A stretch of DNA of 64,000 nucleotides from Lysinibacillus irui (GTDB lineage: Bacteria; Bacillota; Bacilli; Bacillales_A; Planococcaceae). This document shows positions 25,901-34,739 of the stretch, piece by piece. The DNA is taken from assembly GCF_028877475.1 (NCBI RefSeq), contig NZ_CP113527.1:4383527-4447526 (forward strand), given 5' to 3'. Each line of letters begins with the position of its first letter. Position 1 is the stretch's first letter. A program made the translations under genes and the position numbers. The notes under the pieces were generated by a model that saw nothing but the letters and a program-made list of their open reading frames with translations, did no database searches and was not told the origin of the DNA.

Positions 25901-26668
25901 CCTTTTGAATTAAATCAAGACGGTAGCTTCACATTCCCAGTAACAGCAGAAACTAATGCTGTATCTGTAAAAATTGAAGACGCTGCCGGGAATGTTGGTG
26001 AAGCCTTAATATATGAAAATGATGTAGTTGAACCAAAAGTAACGCTTTCTGTCAATCCAACAGAGCTAAACCTAACAGTTGGAGAAACTGCACAACTTAC
26101 GGTAACAGAGACATCTACTCCTCCAGAAGGTGAAGCAACAGAGGAAGATGTAACTTCAAAAGCTACTTATGTGGTTGGAGATGAAAATGTTGCAACAGTA
26201 GCAAATGGATTAGTAACTGCTGTAGGTGAGGGCACGACTACGATTACTATTTCATACGGTGATAATGAAGCTAAGATAAATGTTACAGTTAAAGCACCTG
26301 TTGTAGAAACACCAATCGTAACACTAGAAATTGACCAAGCTAAGGTTGAAACTAGAATAGGTAAAGAAGTTTCAGTTAAGATTACTGAAGTAACTACTTT
26401 TGAGGGAAAAACAACAGAAAAAGATGTTACAACGCTTGCAACCTACGAAGTAACAAACGATAAAATAGCTTCTGTAAAAGCGGGGGCTGTAAAAGGAAAA
26501 GGTCAAGGTACTACGACAATTACAGTAACGTATGGTGATCACACATTAACATTTGATGTGGTGGTTGAAAAGCCTGGTAATGGCAATGGCAATGGCAACG
26601 GTAACGGTAATGGTAATGGTAATGGCAACGGTAAAGATAATAATGAAGTTACCGAGGTTGAGTTATAA
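22967..26668 (+). CDS. Secreted subtilisin-family serine protease with PA and Ig-like domains
   Basis: Large extracellular protease (1233 residues). The signal peptide ends near SSASA (about 31-35), followed by an inhibitor I9-type propeptide (about 75-170). The S8 catalytic domain has Asp in VAVLDTGID, His in SHGTHVAGT and Ser in GTSMATPH, with a PA domain inserted before the Ser. Beta-sandwich segments follow, then two homologous Ig-like BIG_2-type repeats (near 1030-1115 and 1120-1205), and a tail of nine Gly-Asn pairs. There is no LPxTG or SLH anchor, so it is probably released. The start is taken as the TTG at 22967 behind GGAGGGAG; an ATG at 22946 lies upstream of that RBS. Vpr-like overall; substrate unknown. 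Confidence 0.9.
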   Translation: MKKFTFMKFLSSIIAFVMVLFLLVPLSSASAEESKPFKQDSQSESILQLKAAIAEQLSLSKDGPTLHESLQNVSGNQEVAVIVHLSETPVALEQGMSQVKGQKFSNARANEVRSNVKAQQAKVKKELATKNVQMTQGYTFDTVLNGFAATVKANDLPKLLSIEGITLIEPDAIVYASEDNTMKSSELIKEDQLEAQMNTSISFLGIEQLWNEGIEGQGIKVAVLDTGIDADHPEFAGIYKGGKNFIPNSSTYTKPRADDDASETLPSERPAGTPEFNEKGSSFYTSHGTHVAGTIAAIGANKFGIKGIAPKVDLYAYRVLGAYGSGATSGIVKAIETAVTEKMDVINLSLGGGANSETDAGSFAINNAMMAGTIGVIATGNSGPNRGTMGTPATARLGIAVGNTTNPETKYNGEVNVTVGDYNLTKQLPLMGTTFGRDLATQLQGEFDLVAIPGNGEVKDFEGIDVEGKVALISRGSIAFVDKIANAKANGAVATIIHNFAGGTNAPNISGTFLGDSFAFLPTFDMSQTDGDAIRAALAGGTGKVSFSQFTSTQTLGDEVNDSSSRGPSTPNFDIKPDVSAPGTNIMSTIPMYKKDFPDADYAEAYDRKTGTSMATPHITGIVALLKQANPDWNAFDIKVALSNTAKVLDKTKYDVFSQGAGRVNAYAAAHPEILAYALDSAILDGTGAVSENLKGTVTFGPQPLKDQDISVTKQVLVKDIKGNGGNYNVSIDVTKTFGDATVTVDQPTFNLVGEQLLNITLTASQATAPNGSEILGYIHISGGATEISLPFAADFGSEAVTELKDLKITETDLSFNGDGVKDSAVLSFTLTGDVTTNYIELWDIMNPQGGEYGDGYIGYLHAGTALGKGSYTLNIAGQYKPWGPEPATTIPDGLYTIDFTGLAASGVVSDYVGPIIVKTTKPEITGSVTEGVATGQVTDKYIDYNEELYLYGLNYNLNDKLKASYISTINGEVQAPVPFELNQDGSFTFPVTAETNAVSVKIEDAAGNVGEALIYENDVVEPKVTLSVNPTELNLTVGETAQLTVTETSTPPEGEATEEDVTSKATYVVGDENVATVANGLVTAVGEGTTTITISYGDNEAKINVTVKAPVVETPIVTLEIDQAKVETRIGKEVSVKITEVTTFEGKTTEKDVTTLATYEVTNDKIASVKAGAVKGKGQGTTTITVTYGDHTLTFDVVVEKPGNGNGNGNGNGNGNGNGNGKDNNEVTEVEL
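26576..26629 (+). repeat. Hexanucleotide GGYAAY repeat encoding (Gly-Asn)9
   Basis: Nine in-frame six-base units of the form GGTAAT, GGCAAT, GGTAAC or GGCAAC at the 3' end of the subtilase gene. The silent third-position variation shows it is not a recent pure slippage tract, but unit number could still vary between strains. Confidence 0.9.
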
Positions 26669-26682
26669 TTAATTTTAGTTCA

Positions 26683-26723
26683 AGCAAAAAGAGAAATTGC
26701 GCTGTGCAATTTCTCTTTTTGCT
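26683..26723 (+). terminator. Terminator after subtilase gene
   Basis: Perfect 18-bp stem (26683-26700 with 26706-26723) with a 5-base loop and a T-rich 3' arm, 14 bases after the stop. Confidence 0.9.
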
Positions 26724-26915
26724 ATTAAATTTCCATGGTTCGCCTTAACTAGTCTAATTGCAGTTTTTTAGTACCTGCTTTATAAGAAATTTAATGATGT
26801 GATTTAACTAAATTTTAGTTATTAATATAAAGAATGCTTCTTTCCTCTATAAATTAACAATTTAGTGCTTCAATATAAGAGGTCCTTCCTTTCATATAGG
26901 CAGGACCATTTAGTT

Positions 26916-27659
26916 TTATTTAAGCATTGTCGCAGTTAAAAATTCCCGAGTTCTCTCCTCTTTCGGATGGTTAAAAAATTGTTCAGGTGTGCCGCGTTCA
27001 ATAATTTTCCCATCATGCATATACACAATCCAATCAGCTACTTCTCTTGCGAATCCCATTTCATGGGTTACAACAACCATTGTCATACCTTCTTCAGCCA
27101 AGTCTTTCATGGTTGTTAAAACCTCTCCCACAAGCTCGGGATCGAGTGCCGATGTTGGCTCATCAAAAAGCATAATGTCTGGTTCCATCGCAAGTGCTCT
27201 AGCAATCGCCACCCGTTGCTTTTGCCCCCCTGATAGCTTACTAGGATAGACATCCGACTTATCTTCCAAACCTACTTTTTTCAGTAATTGTTTTGCTTTG
27301 ATGATAGCTTTCTCTTTGCCTACACCCTTTACCATAATAGGTGCTTCAATAATATTTTCCAGAACCGTTTTGTGTGGGAATAAGTTGAAATTTTGAAACA
27401 CCATACCTACCTTTTCTCTAATCTTGTTAAGGTCATCTGTTCGTGGATTGACTTCATTTCCCTCAATTATAATATGGCCGTTATCCTTTCTTTCTAAAAA
27501 GTTCAAACAGCGAAGGAGGGTGCTTTTCCCTGATCCGCTCGATCCTATTAGACAAACAACATCGCTCTCGTAGACTGTCATGTCGATATTTTTCAATACA
27601 TGTAAGTCTCCGAATGATTTATTCAATTGTTTTATTTTAATCATTTCCTTAGTGTCCAA
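26916..27659 (-). CDS. Amino-acid ABC transporter ATP-binding protein
   Basis: Cytoplasmic ATPase of a polar amino-acid importer (GlnQ/HisP type), 247 residues. Walker [11 protein letters not shown]-loop FQNFNLFPH, signature LSGGQKQRV, Walker [13 protein letters not shown] and switch His in VVTHEM are all intact. The likely start is the TTG at 27659, with AGGAG eight bases upstream; an ATG five codons later is possible. Last gene of an operon ordered binding protein, permease, ATPase. Confidence 0.93.
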   Translation of the reverse strand: MDTKEMIKIKQLNKSFGDLHVLKNIDMTVYESDVVCLIGSSGSGKSTLLRCLNFLERKDNGHIIIEGNEVNPRTDDLNKIREKVGMVFQNFNLFPHKTVLENIIEAPIMVKGVGKEKAIIKAKQLLKKVGLEDKSDVYPSKLSGGQKQRVAIARALAMEPDIMLFDEPTSALDPELVGEVLTTMKDLAEEGMTMVVVTHEMGFAREVADWIVYMHDGKIIERGTPEQFFNHPKEERTREFLTATMLK

Positions 27660-27671
27660 TCTTTTCAGCTC

Positions 27672-28337
27672 CTATCTGTCGCTTACTGTTAATTTTAGTT
27701 CAGTTCGTTTCACTACAAATGTCATCAACGCTACCAGTAATAAATAGTAGACTGCTACAATGAGTAAATAAGTCATTTCATCAAAATTATTTGACCCAAG
27801 TGTTGTCGCCACATTAAACAGCTCATTCATGGAGATAAATGCGGCTAACGAAGAATCTTTTAAGCTTATGATAAATTGATTGCCTAAAGGCGGTAATGCT
27901 CTACGGAATGCCTGTGGGAGAATAATCCTTCTTAATGTCAGTGTCTTTGTCATTCCCAAAGAGCGTCCTGCCTCAAACTGGCCTTTATCGACTGACTGAA
28001 TTGCTCCCCTAAGAATTTCAGAAATATAAGCTCCATTATGTAACGCTAGAGCAAGTGAAGCAGCCCAAAAATCAGGAAGAAGGAAAATCCCGCTAATTCC
28101 AAAGTAGAGGATAAATATTTGAACAATCAGCGGTGTTCCGCGAACCAAATAGACATATATATCTGAAATAAGTTCTAAAATTTTTATATTAGAAATTTTT
28201 AATAAGGCAAAGGCAAGTCCGATGACGATTCCAAGCAAGATAGAAACCACCGTCAGCTCTAATGTTAAAAGCATAGCTTTAAAGAATACACCTTTTGTTT
28301 CCATTAGTATGTGAAAAAAATGCGAAAAACTTGGCAA
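27672..28337 (-). CDS. Amino-acid ABC transporter permease
   Basis: Membrane subunit (221 residues, about five helices) of the HisMQ family. The EAA loop that contacts the ATPase reads EAGRSLGMTKTLTLRRIILPQ, with the conserved Gly present. The start is a TTG at 28337 behind GGAAG. It lies 12 bp before the ATPase gene and 31 bp after the binding-protein gene. A single permease gene implies a homodimer. Confidence 0.93.
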   Translation of the reverse strand: MPSFSHFFHILMETKGVFFKAMLLTLELTVVSILLGIVIGLAFALLKISNIKILELISDIYVYLVRGTPLIVQIFILYFGISGIFLLPDFWAASLALALHNGAYISEILRGAIQSVDKGQFEAGRSLGMTKTLTLRRIILPQAFRRALPPLGNQFIISLKDSSLAAFISMNELFNVATTLGSNNFDEMTYLLIVAVYYLLLVALMTFVVKRTELKLTVSDR

Positions 28338-28368
28338 AGTACTACTTCCTTTCTTTTATAGCATTCGT

Positions 28369-29151
28369 TTATTCTGATTTTTTGGTAATGTCCTCACCAA
28401 AATATTTGATACTGATTTGAGTCAATGTTCCATTTTCCCGAAGTTGCTCCAAAGTTTCATTTACTCGCTTCAATAGCTTTGGATTATCCTGGGGCAGCAC
28501 GATTGCTTGTTCACTGCGATTAATTAATTGCTGTCCTTTAATCTCAAACCCTTCCTTTTCAGCAGTTTTTCCTGTAACAAAATCTGTGATTACTGCATCA
28601 TGACGTCCGCTACTCAACGCCTTTAATGCTGTAATATCGCTGTCATATGTTTTTATTTTGTCTGTATACTTAGAAGCTGTATCGGCATATGTTGATCCTT
28701 TTGCAACCGCTACTTCCTTTCCCTTTAAATCTTCAACAGTCCTTATCTTACTATCCGGTCTGGTGAAAATTTTTGGTCCTGAATAATAATACGGGGTAGA
28801 GAAAGAAACATGTTTACTTCGCTGTGGGTTAATCGTGTGGCTTGCAACGGCTGCATCTGCTCTGCCTGTTTTTACCCCTTCAACAATCCCTTTGAACTTG
28901 ATTCGTTTCTGAACCGGCTCAAGGCCCATTTCCTTTGCAATCGCTTCACCAACCTCAATATCAAAGCCCGACATTGTGAGATCGTCATTTATATAACTAA
29001 ATGGCTTAAATTCACCAGAAGTAGCAAAAACAAATTGATTTTTATTTATTAATTCAGATCCGTCTTCAAGCTTCTGCTTCTCAGCACAACCAGACAAAAA
29101 GCAGACTACAATTGTACTAAAGACTAATAGTAACTTCTTATTCAACAACAT
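28369..29151 (-). CDS. Amino-acid ABC transporter substrate-binding lipoprotein
   Basis: Lipid-anchored receptor (260 residues). The signal peptide ends in lipobox LSGC (Cys22). The mature part is a SBP_bac_3 fold with FKPFSYINDDLTMSGFDIEV and the arginine region GRADAAVASHTI, where an Arg normally contacts the substrate carboxylate. The ligand (glutamine, cystine, arginine or another) cannot be assigned with confidence. AAAGGAG lies 11 bases before the ATG, a slightly long spacing. Confidence 0.92.
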   Translation of the reverse strand: MLLNKKLLLVFSTIVVCFLSGCAEKQKLEDGSELINKNQFVFATSGEFKPFSYINDDLTMSGFDIEVGEAIAKEMGLEPVQKRIKFKGIVEGVKTGRADAAVASHTINPQRSKHVSFSTPYYYSGPKIFTRPDSKIRTVEDLKGKEVAVAKGSTYADTASKYTDKIKTYDSDITALKALSSGRHDAVITDFVTGKTAEKEGFEIKGQQLINRSEQAIVLPQDNPKLLKRVNETLEQLRENGTLTQISIKYFGEDITKKSE

Positions 29152-29245
29152 GTTGGCTATAACTCCTTTCTTTTTCGATTATTCCTTCAATACCTCTTGC
29201 TATATAACTTGCTTATGATAGTTAATACCCAATCTACTCCCGATA

Positions 29246-29288
29246 AAACAAAAAAGTATCAGGCACTTTTAATAGCACCCGACACTTT
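29246..29288 (-). terminator. Terminator between rlmH and the ABC operon
   Basis: Fifteen-bp stem with several G-U pairs (29253-29267 with 29274-29288), followed by a long T run on the minus strand. It is 94 bases after rlmH and about 95 bases before the binding-protein start, so it can be either the rlmH terminator or a leader attenuator of the ABC operon. Confidence 0.75.
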
Positions 29289-29381
29289 TCTACAAAATTC
29301 GCATTATATAATTATCTTTCAAGTCTTCTCTTTCCTCTAAAAATGCAGCATTTTAGATGTATAGGACTAAGAAAACCGCAC

Positions 29382-29861
29382 TTACTTATGGTACGGTTCA
29401 CCCTTCATAATCCTAAAGCTTCGATAAATCTGTTCCACTAGCACGAGCTTCATGAGCTGGTGCGGTAGCGTCATTTTGCCAAAGGATTGTAGTTCGTCGG
29501 CTCGTTTTAGGACATCTTCATGTAGGCCGAGGGAGCCACCGATGACAAAGGTGATTTTACTTTTGCCGTAGGTCATAAGAGATTCAATATCCGCTGCCAT
29601 TTGTTCGGAGGTTTTCATTTTACCGTTAATAGCTAGAGCGATCACGTAGGCATCTTGGCTAATTTTAGCTAGTATGCGTTCCCCCTCTTTTTTCTTGACG
29701 ATGTCCATTTCGGCTTCACTTAGTTGTTCAGGCGCCTTTTCGTCTGGTACCTCAATCACATCTATTTTTGCGTAGCCGCCTAGACGTTTTACGTACTCAT
29801 CGATACCCATTTTTAAGTACTTTTCTTTTAGTTTGCCGACTGATACAATCGTTATATTCAC
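29382..29861 (-). CDS. rlmH: 23S rRNA pseudouridine-1915 N3-methyltransferase
   Basis: SPOUT methyltransferase that modifies pseudouridine 1915 in helix 69 of 23S rRNA on assembled 70S ribosomes. The 159 residues match the family exactly, with the SAM knot at [18 protein letters not shown] and the C-terminal [14 protein letters not shown]...PYHK. The start codon is GTG at 29861 behind GGTGGA. A DnaA box occurs inside its RBS region. Confidence 0.97.
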   Translation of the reverse strand: MNITIVSVGKLKEKYLKMGIDEYVKRLGGYAKIDVIEVPDEKAPEQLSEAEMDIVKKKEGERILAKISQDAYVIALAINGKMKTSEQMAADIESLMTYGKSKITFVIGGSLGLHEDVLKRADELQSFGKMTLPHQLMKLVLVEQIYRSFRIMKGEPYHK

Positions 29862-29864
29862 ACG

Positions 29865-30271
29865 TTATCCACCTTTACAATTCATTTACAAACAAATTAT
29901 CCACAAAAGTTATCAACATATCCACAAGCGCCACCTATATATTGTGTAAAGTTATTTACTTGATACAATATATTCCGCAGGCTGTTCACAGTAGCTACAC
30001 TTTGTGGATAACTTTTTATCCTCTTCGATTTTATCCATAATTGGGAACTCTTTTTGCTCTGCTACAAACATGTCTAAAGCGTGATCTATATGACTTTCAC
30101 AGCTGTACTTTTCCATTTTTTGATGTCTCCTTATTTTCCGAAATTTCCACAAACTTATTCACAAATCAGTCTATGTTATCCACAATCTATTGTAACAAAG
30201 GAATGGCATGTATGGAAGAAGTGCCTTTTTCTCACGATTTCATGGTATTCACAATTTTCTAGTTATCCACA
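29865..30271. other. DnaA-box cluster around rlmH/yyzF
   Basis: Four perfect TTATCCACA boxes (29897-29905, 30003-30011 reversed, 30176-30184, 30263-30271) and at least five single-mismatch boxes (29865, 29910, 29918, 30031, 30155) lie within 410 bases. The density is far above chance and comparable with oriC. It covers the yyzF gene and its flanks, about 34 kb from oriC. Confidence 0.8.
29952..30116 (-). CDS. yyzF: CxxH/CxxC small zinc-binding-type protein
   Basis: A 54-residue protein of the short CxxH/CxxC family found next to rlmH in Bacillales. An N-terminal CESH and a C-terminal CSYC pair could bind one metal ion. The function is unknown. The ATG at 30116 has AAGGAG upstream, and the 12 extra codons in the open frame are not needed. 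One perfect DnaA box lies inside the gene. Confidence 0.85.
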   Translation of the reverse strand: MEKYSCESHIDHALDMFVAEQKEFPIMDKIEEDKKLSTKCSYCEQPAEYIVSSK

Positions 30272-30302
30272 ATATTTCATTAAAGTTTTTCCTCATCCTC
30301 AT

Positions 30303-30343
30303 AAAAAAACGATGGGGATTTTTTAGATCACCATCGTTTTTTT
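30303..30343 (-). terminator. Terminator after htrA-type protease gene
   Basis: Perfect 13-bp stem (30303-30315 with 30331-30343), with a T tract at the end of the 3' arm on the minus strand, nine bases past the stop. Confidence 0.85.
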
Positions 30344-30351
30344 CATACTCT

Positions 30352-31644
30352 TTACAATGTATTACCATTTGTTAATGTTAGTGATAGTTCGACTAATTTA
30401 CCTTGACGGTACACTTTTAATGTTAGTTTATCACCAATTTTTTTGTCATTATATAAATGTTTGCGTAAATCAATTGTTGTTTCAATTTTTTGACCATCCA
30501 TTTCAACAATAACATCATATTGTTGAACACCTGCTTTTGATGCTGGTGAGTTATTCATAACATCTGTTACAACAACGCCTGTTGTCACCTCTGCAGGTAA
30601 TTTTAATGTTTGTTGCTGATAGAATGATGGGACATCTGTTAAATCAGCCAGTGAAACTCCCATTGTTGGACGTTTCATTTCTCCATTTTTCTCTAATTCC
30701 TCGATAATTGGAATAGCTGAATTAATTGGAATAGAAAATCCTAAACCTTCCACTGAGGATTCAGCAATTTTCATGGAGTTAATCCCTACTAATTCTCCAG
30801 CTAAGTTCACAAGTGCTCCCCCGCTATTCCCTGGGTTAATCGCAGCATCTGTTTGTAATACTTCTTGTTGCCAATCTTCTGTGCCATCACCATTTAAGTC
30901 TACCGGTACAGAGCGGTCTTTACCTGAAACAACACCCGTTGTAACAGAGCCATAAAATTCTAGACCAAGTGGGTTCCCAATGGCAATGACCGTTTCCCCT
31001 TGTTTTAAAACATCTGAGTTCCCGAATGTCGCCACTGTTTTAACATTTTTAGAGTTAATAGAAATAACTGCAAGGTCAGTCCAAACGTCATGACCGACTA
31101 GTTGTGCAGGTTCTTTTGTTCCGTCTTGCATTGTGACCTCTAGCTGCTTGGCCCCTTCAATAACGTGGTTATTTGTGACGATAAAGGCTTTATCACCTTC
31201 GATTTTATAAACAACACCTGAACCGCTGCCCGCTTCTTTTGTAGTTGTTGATGGTGGACTCCAAAAACCTCCACTTGTTACTTCTTGAATATTTGCAATA
31301 CCAACAACTGCATCTGAGGCTTTGTCTACCGCTGAAGTAACATCTGTCGTTACCTCTGTTGCAACTTGGTTAATTGTTGTATTATTTTTTGCAGTACTAC
31401 TTGATGTTGTTCCAGGCATTTGATTGACAAGTCCCGGTAACATAAGCCATACAAGTAATGCTCCTATAATAACACCAATCAAACCACTAAAGAAATAACC
31501 GCCTTTTCCTCCGCCTTTCTTTTTAAGACGCTTGGCCTGCATTTCCTGCTCCTCACGCTCTAACCTTTCTTGCAGCGGTGATTTCGGTATTTCATCCTTT
31601 TTTAAGAAATCACTGTTTTTATCATCATCTTGAAAGTAACTCAT
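30352..31644 (-). CDS. htrA: HtrA/DegP-like membrane serine protease with PDZ domain
   Basis: Membrane-anchored quality-control protease (430 residues). A charged cytoplasmic tail (1-50) and one transmembrane helix (about 51-72) precede a trypsin-like domain with catalytic His160, Asp190 and Ser274 (PGNSGGAL). A single PDZ domain is at about 335-425. It corresponds to B. subtilis YyxA/HtrC, which sits beside walJ there too. The start at 31644 is chosen because AAAGGATGAGG precedes it; the open frame runs 20 codons further. It is separated from the wal operon by a terminator. Confidence 0.93.
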   Translation of the reverse strand: MSYFQDDDKNSDFLKKDEIPKSPLQERLEREEQEMQAKRLKKKGGGKGGYFFSGLIGVIIGALLVWLMLPGLVNQMPGTTSSSTAKNNTTINQVATEVTTDVTSAVDKASDAVVGIANIQEVTSGGFWSPPSTTTKEAGSGSGVVYKIEGDKAFIVTNNHVIEGAKQLEVTMQDGTKEPAQLVGHDVWTDLAVISINSKNVKTVATFGNSDVLKQGETVIAIGNPLGLEFYGSVTTGVVSGKDRSVPVDLNGDGTEDWQQEVLQTDAAINPGNSGGALVNLAGELVGINSMKIAESSVEGLGFSIPINSAIPIIEELEKNGEMKRPTMGVSLADLTDVPSFYQQQTLKLPAEVTTGVVVTDVMNNSPASKAGVQQYDVIVEMDGQKIETTIDLRKHLYNDKKIGDKLTLKVYRQGKLVELSLTLTNGNTL

Positions 31645-31741
31645 GTTCCTCATCCTTTCATTTACTGCTATTTGTTTAATTGTTACCCTAATCTTACGAT
31701 TCAAACATTAAAATCAGATGAAAAACAATTAAAATGGACAT

Positions 31742-31784
31742 AAAAATAGCTGCTCAATGCACATTGTGAAATGCATTGAACAGC
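31742..31784 (-). terminator. Terminator after walJ
   Basis: Thirteen-bp stem (31749-31761 with 31772-31784) followed by TATTTTTA on the minus strand; ends the walRKHIJ operon. Confidence 0.8.
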
Positions 31785-31811
31785 ATCAAGTTTTCCCTAA
31801 ATACCTTATGA

Positions 31812-32600
31812 TTAAACCGTGACTAATGTTGTAGGTTCCTCTGCATCTGTATCAAAAAGATGCACATGCTCACCTACAAGAATGCCACAAGATTGCAATG
31901 TTTGTGTGACGCTCATACGTGCCAACTCTTTCATATTATTATCCTTACTTAAATGCGAAAGATAAATATTGGTCGTCTTATCAAACACAACTTCACTCAT
32001 TGCGATAGCGGCATCCTCATTAGAAACATGTCCTACATCACTTAAAATACGACGTTTAATCGACCAAGGATAACGTCCCATTTGAAGCATATTAACATCA
32101 TGATTACTTTCAAAAACAAAAGAATCTGCACCACGTATAATACCCTTCATACGATCACTGACATAGCCCGTATCTGTAATAATGACAAGCTTACGATCAT
32201 TCTCATGGAAAGTGTAGAACATTGGATCTGCTGCATCGTGAGAAACGGCAAAGGATTCAACGGCTAAAGAACCAAAATGTTTCACTGTGTCCATTTCAAA
32301 TTCAAAGCGTTGCTCTATAGGAATGTCGCCAACTAGCCCGTCCATTGCCTGCCACGTTTTGGCGTTTGCATAAATTGGTACATTATATTTTCGTGCCAGT
32401 ACACCAATCCCTTTAATATGATCACTATGCTCATGTGTAACAAAAATACCACTAAGCTGCTTCATATTACGGTCGATTTTTGTAAAAAGCTGCTCCATTT
32501 TTTTCCCACTAAGGCCAGCGTCGACGATAAAAGAGTAGTCGTCATTTTCTACATAAATCGAATTTCCTGTACTGCCACTAGCTAAAACACTAAATCGCAT
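31812..32600 (-). CDS. walJ: MBL-fold hydrolase of the wal operon
   Basis: Metallo-beta-lactamase-fold hydrolase (262 residues) with the metal motif HEHSDH near residue 57. Homologous YycJ/WalJ proteins are linked to coordination of replication or recombination with cell division and act as exonuclease-like enzymes. Its start overlaps the walI stop by one base (TAATG). Last gene of the wal operon. Confidence 0.95.
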   Translation of the reverse strand: MRFSVLASGSTGNSIYVENDDYSFIVDAGLSGKKMEQLFTKIDRNMKQLSGIFVTHEHSDHIKGIGVLARKYNVPIYANAKTWQAMDGLVGDIPIEQRFEFEMDTVKHFGSLAVESFAVSHDAADPMFYTFHENDRKLVIITDTGYVSDRMKGIIRGADSFVFESNHDVNMLQMGRYPWSIKRRILSDVGHVSNEDAAIAMSEVVFDKTTNIYLSHLSKDNNMKELARMSVTQTLQSCGILVGEHVHLFDTDAEEPTTLVTV

Positions 32601-33427
32601 TATTCAACTCCCCAGTCTTCTTCTTCGCTCTCTTGCTTGTCCTCCTGGATCTCGATCACTTTGCCTTCAACTGCATTGACAAAATACTCTTCCTTTTGTC
32701 CATCAGATAATTTCACTTGAACTTCCCATGTTGGCACTAATACCTGAGTTCGAGTTAATTTAACAAGCGTGGAGTAACCTAACTTCATTTGCGTAATACG
32801 CGAGTCTGGCTTGAGCGTTCCCTTTGCATATAAAGTTTGAATAATTTGAAGAGGCGGAATGACAGTTTCCTGTTGTTCCATTTCCTCAATATTATCAATC
32901 ATTGTTTGTTCATACATCGTTACTTCATTGTTAGCATTCCACTTAATTTTTAATGAACCATTATAATAAAACATTCGATTATTGGTTTTCTGGAAAAAAA
33001 CAGCGACTCGTTCTTCCCTGTCTACTTTCCATAAGGCGTAAGATTCTCCTTCAGTTATGTTTGCAAGGACAAAATCCGTAAAGCTTGCATCATCACTCAC
33101 ATTACGTAATTTAACAGGTTTTATAAAAATAGCACGAGCCTTTGAATCCGCCTTTGAATCCTTAATATTAATTTGTTGGTTGCTATTACTAAATTCAGCT
33201 GTTGTGAATTTATGGACTTGAGCTGTCATATACGAAGCAGTTTCAATATTATTTGGTAGTGTGCCATACGTAATATTATCATCTTTTAAACGAGCTTCTA
33301 TTGTTTTTTCACCTGGAACCTCAATATCTTTCGCTTCATTATAGCGATTTACATAAAGGGAATACAAGAAGATGTTTAGAATTAAAAAAACGAATATAAA
33401 AATAGATTTTGTTCTATTCCAATCCAT
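32600..33427 (-). CDS. walI: WalRK regulatory membrane protein WalI (YycI)
   Basis: Single-pass membrane protein (275 residues, helix about 8-27) that with WalH modulates WalK kinase activity through contacts in the membrane. The start is the ATG at 33427 behind AGGAGG; the open frame continues to a GTG three codons up. It overlaps walH by 14 bp. Assignment rests on operon position and the [15 protein letters not shown] N-terminus. Confidence 0.93.
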   Translation of the reverse strand: MDWNRTKSIFIFVFLILNIFLYSLYVNRYNEAKDIEVPGEKTIEARLKDDNITYGTLPNNIETASYMTAQVHKFTTAEFSNSNQQINIKDSKADSKARAIFIKPVKLRNVSDDASFTDFVLANITEGESYALWKVDREERVAVFFQKTNNRMFYYNGSLKIKWNANNEVTMYEQTMIDNIEEMEQQETVIPPLQIIQTLYAKGTLKPDSRITQMKLGYSTLVKLTRTQVLVPTWEVQVKLSDGQKEEYFVNAVEGKVIEIQEDKQESEEEDWGVE

Positions 33428-34739
33428 TTTTAACACCTCCTAATACTTCAGGAGTTAGTTTAATCCAAGATCCATTACGAATGACAAACCAGCATGGTTC
33501 AAATGTAAATATATTAAGTTCTTGGTTTTGCGTTAAATAATAACCCAAAACAATCTCATCAATATCAGCTAAGGCAATATTATTTGCGTTTTTTAATCTC
33601 TCGGCAATATTTACTCCAGAAGGCAATTCTTTTATTTCCTTTTCTGCTTCAATATCCATATCTAAGGAAAAGTATGGACGCTTATAATGGAAAATCCGGC
33701 TATCTCCCCAAATTGTCGTCATCCGGGTAATGACATGATTGCTATAGACCGGTAAACCTTGCAAATATAATTGATAATCCATTTGATTTTTATTGGTACT
33801 CGTTGAAGCATAGCGGAAATCTGCAGTAAATCCCCCATGCTCGTTAATAAATTCAAAGCTATCTTTTAGAAGTTTTGATGGCTCAATTCTAATACCGCTC
33901 TCTGCAGCTGGATAAACATAATTTAATGACTTTAGATTTGTATCTAACGTCATTAATGACATACCATCTGTATATTTTTCAGAAGACGCACTTTCAATAT
34001 TGCGCCGTACAATATTTGGATCTGTAAATAATACATTTTTAAATAATTCTGGTGAGATTTCTTCAATATAGTACGTAAATTTTACAGATTCCGTTTTATT
34101 GTTATCTACATAAAGAGATGTCTGGCTTTCTCGCTCAATTTCTTTAAAAGTGCCATATTTTTTTGCAGGCTCTATGACTTCCTGTATAAATTGATTCATG
34201 TTTGGCACGCTGACATGTGATCGGAATAATGATTGGTTATTACCACTAATGTAATAAATCATTAAATCCTTGCTATTATAATTGCTCCAATCTATAATCA
34301 TACGATTAAATGTTGTTTCTGGTAATTCCTTATCCGTATACTGAAAAATCGTGTTAAAGGCTGAAAAAGGAATCTCTCCAGTGAAAAAGATTGTCATGCG
34401 ATTATTTGTGCCAATGATTTGATTGACATAGTTTGCAGAAAGATTATTGTTAACAGGCACTAAGTCTAATACATTCCAGCCTTTAAATACTTTCATAATA
34501 TCTTTCATAGCTGCGTTAGATACTGTACCTTTAAATTCCTCATCGGAACGGAAAATAGCCTTGTATGGACGAATAACATCCTCCATATCTTTTTGAGGCT
34601 TAATTAGAATTTCCTCTAACTCTGTTTTTTCTATATATTTATAATCAGGTGTATAGGTCCAGATCAAAAAGGTTAAAACCACACTCAGCATGACGAGTAG
34701 AAATAGTACAACAGATTTAACTGGTTCTATATATTTCAT
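33414..34739 (-). CDS. walH: WalRK regulatory membrane protein WalH (YycH)
   Basis: Membrane-anchored extracellular protein (441 residues, one N-terminal helix about 8-28) that partners WalI in controlling WalK. The ATG at 34739 overlaps the walK stop as ATGA, with AGGTGAG upstream, and is preferred over the GTG two codons earlier. Beta-rich YycH domain; no catalytic motif is expected. Confidence 0.93.
   Translation of the reverse strand: MKYIEPVKSVVLFLLVMLSVVLTFLIWTYTPDYKYIEKTELEEILIKPQKDMEDVIRPYKAIFRSDEEFKGTVSNAAMKDIMKVFKGWNVLDLVPVNNNLSANYVNQIIGTNNRMTIFFTGEIPFSAFNTIFQYTDKELPETTFNRMIIDWSNYNSKDLMIYYISGNNQSLFRSHVSVPNMNQFIQEVIEPAKKYGTFKEIERESQTSLYVDNNKTESVKFTYYIEEISPELFKNVLFTDPNIVRRNIESASSEKYTDGMSLMTLDTNLKSLNYVYPAAESGIRIEPSKLLKDSFEFINEHGGFTADFRYASTSTNKNQMDYQLYLQGLPVYSNHVITRMTTIWGDSRIFHYKRPYFSLDMDIEAEKEIKELPSGVNIAERLKNANNIALADIDEIVLGYYLTQNQELNIFTFEPCWFVIRNGSWIKLTPEVLGGVKNGLE

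Noticed and set aside
30041..30326. Plus-strand frames of 73 and 81 codons over yyzF and the DnaA-box region
   Set aside because: They run through DnaA boxes and the antisense of yyzF, without an RBS; shadows.
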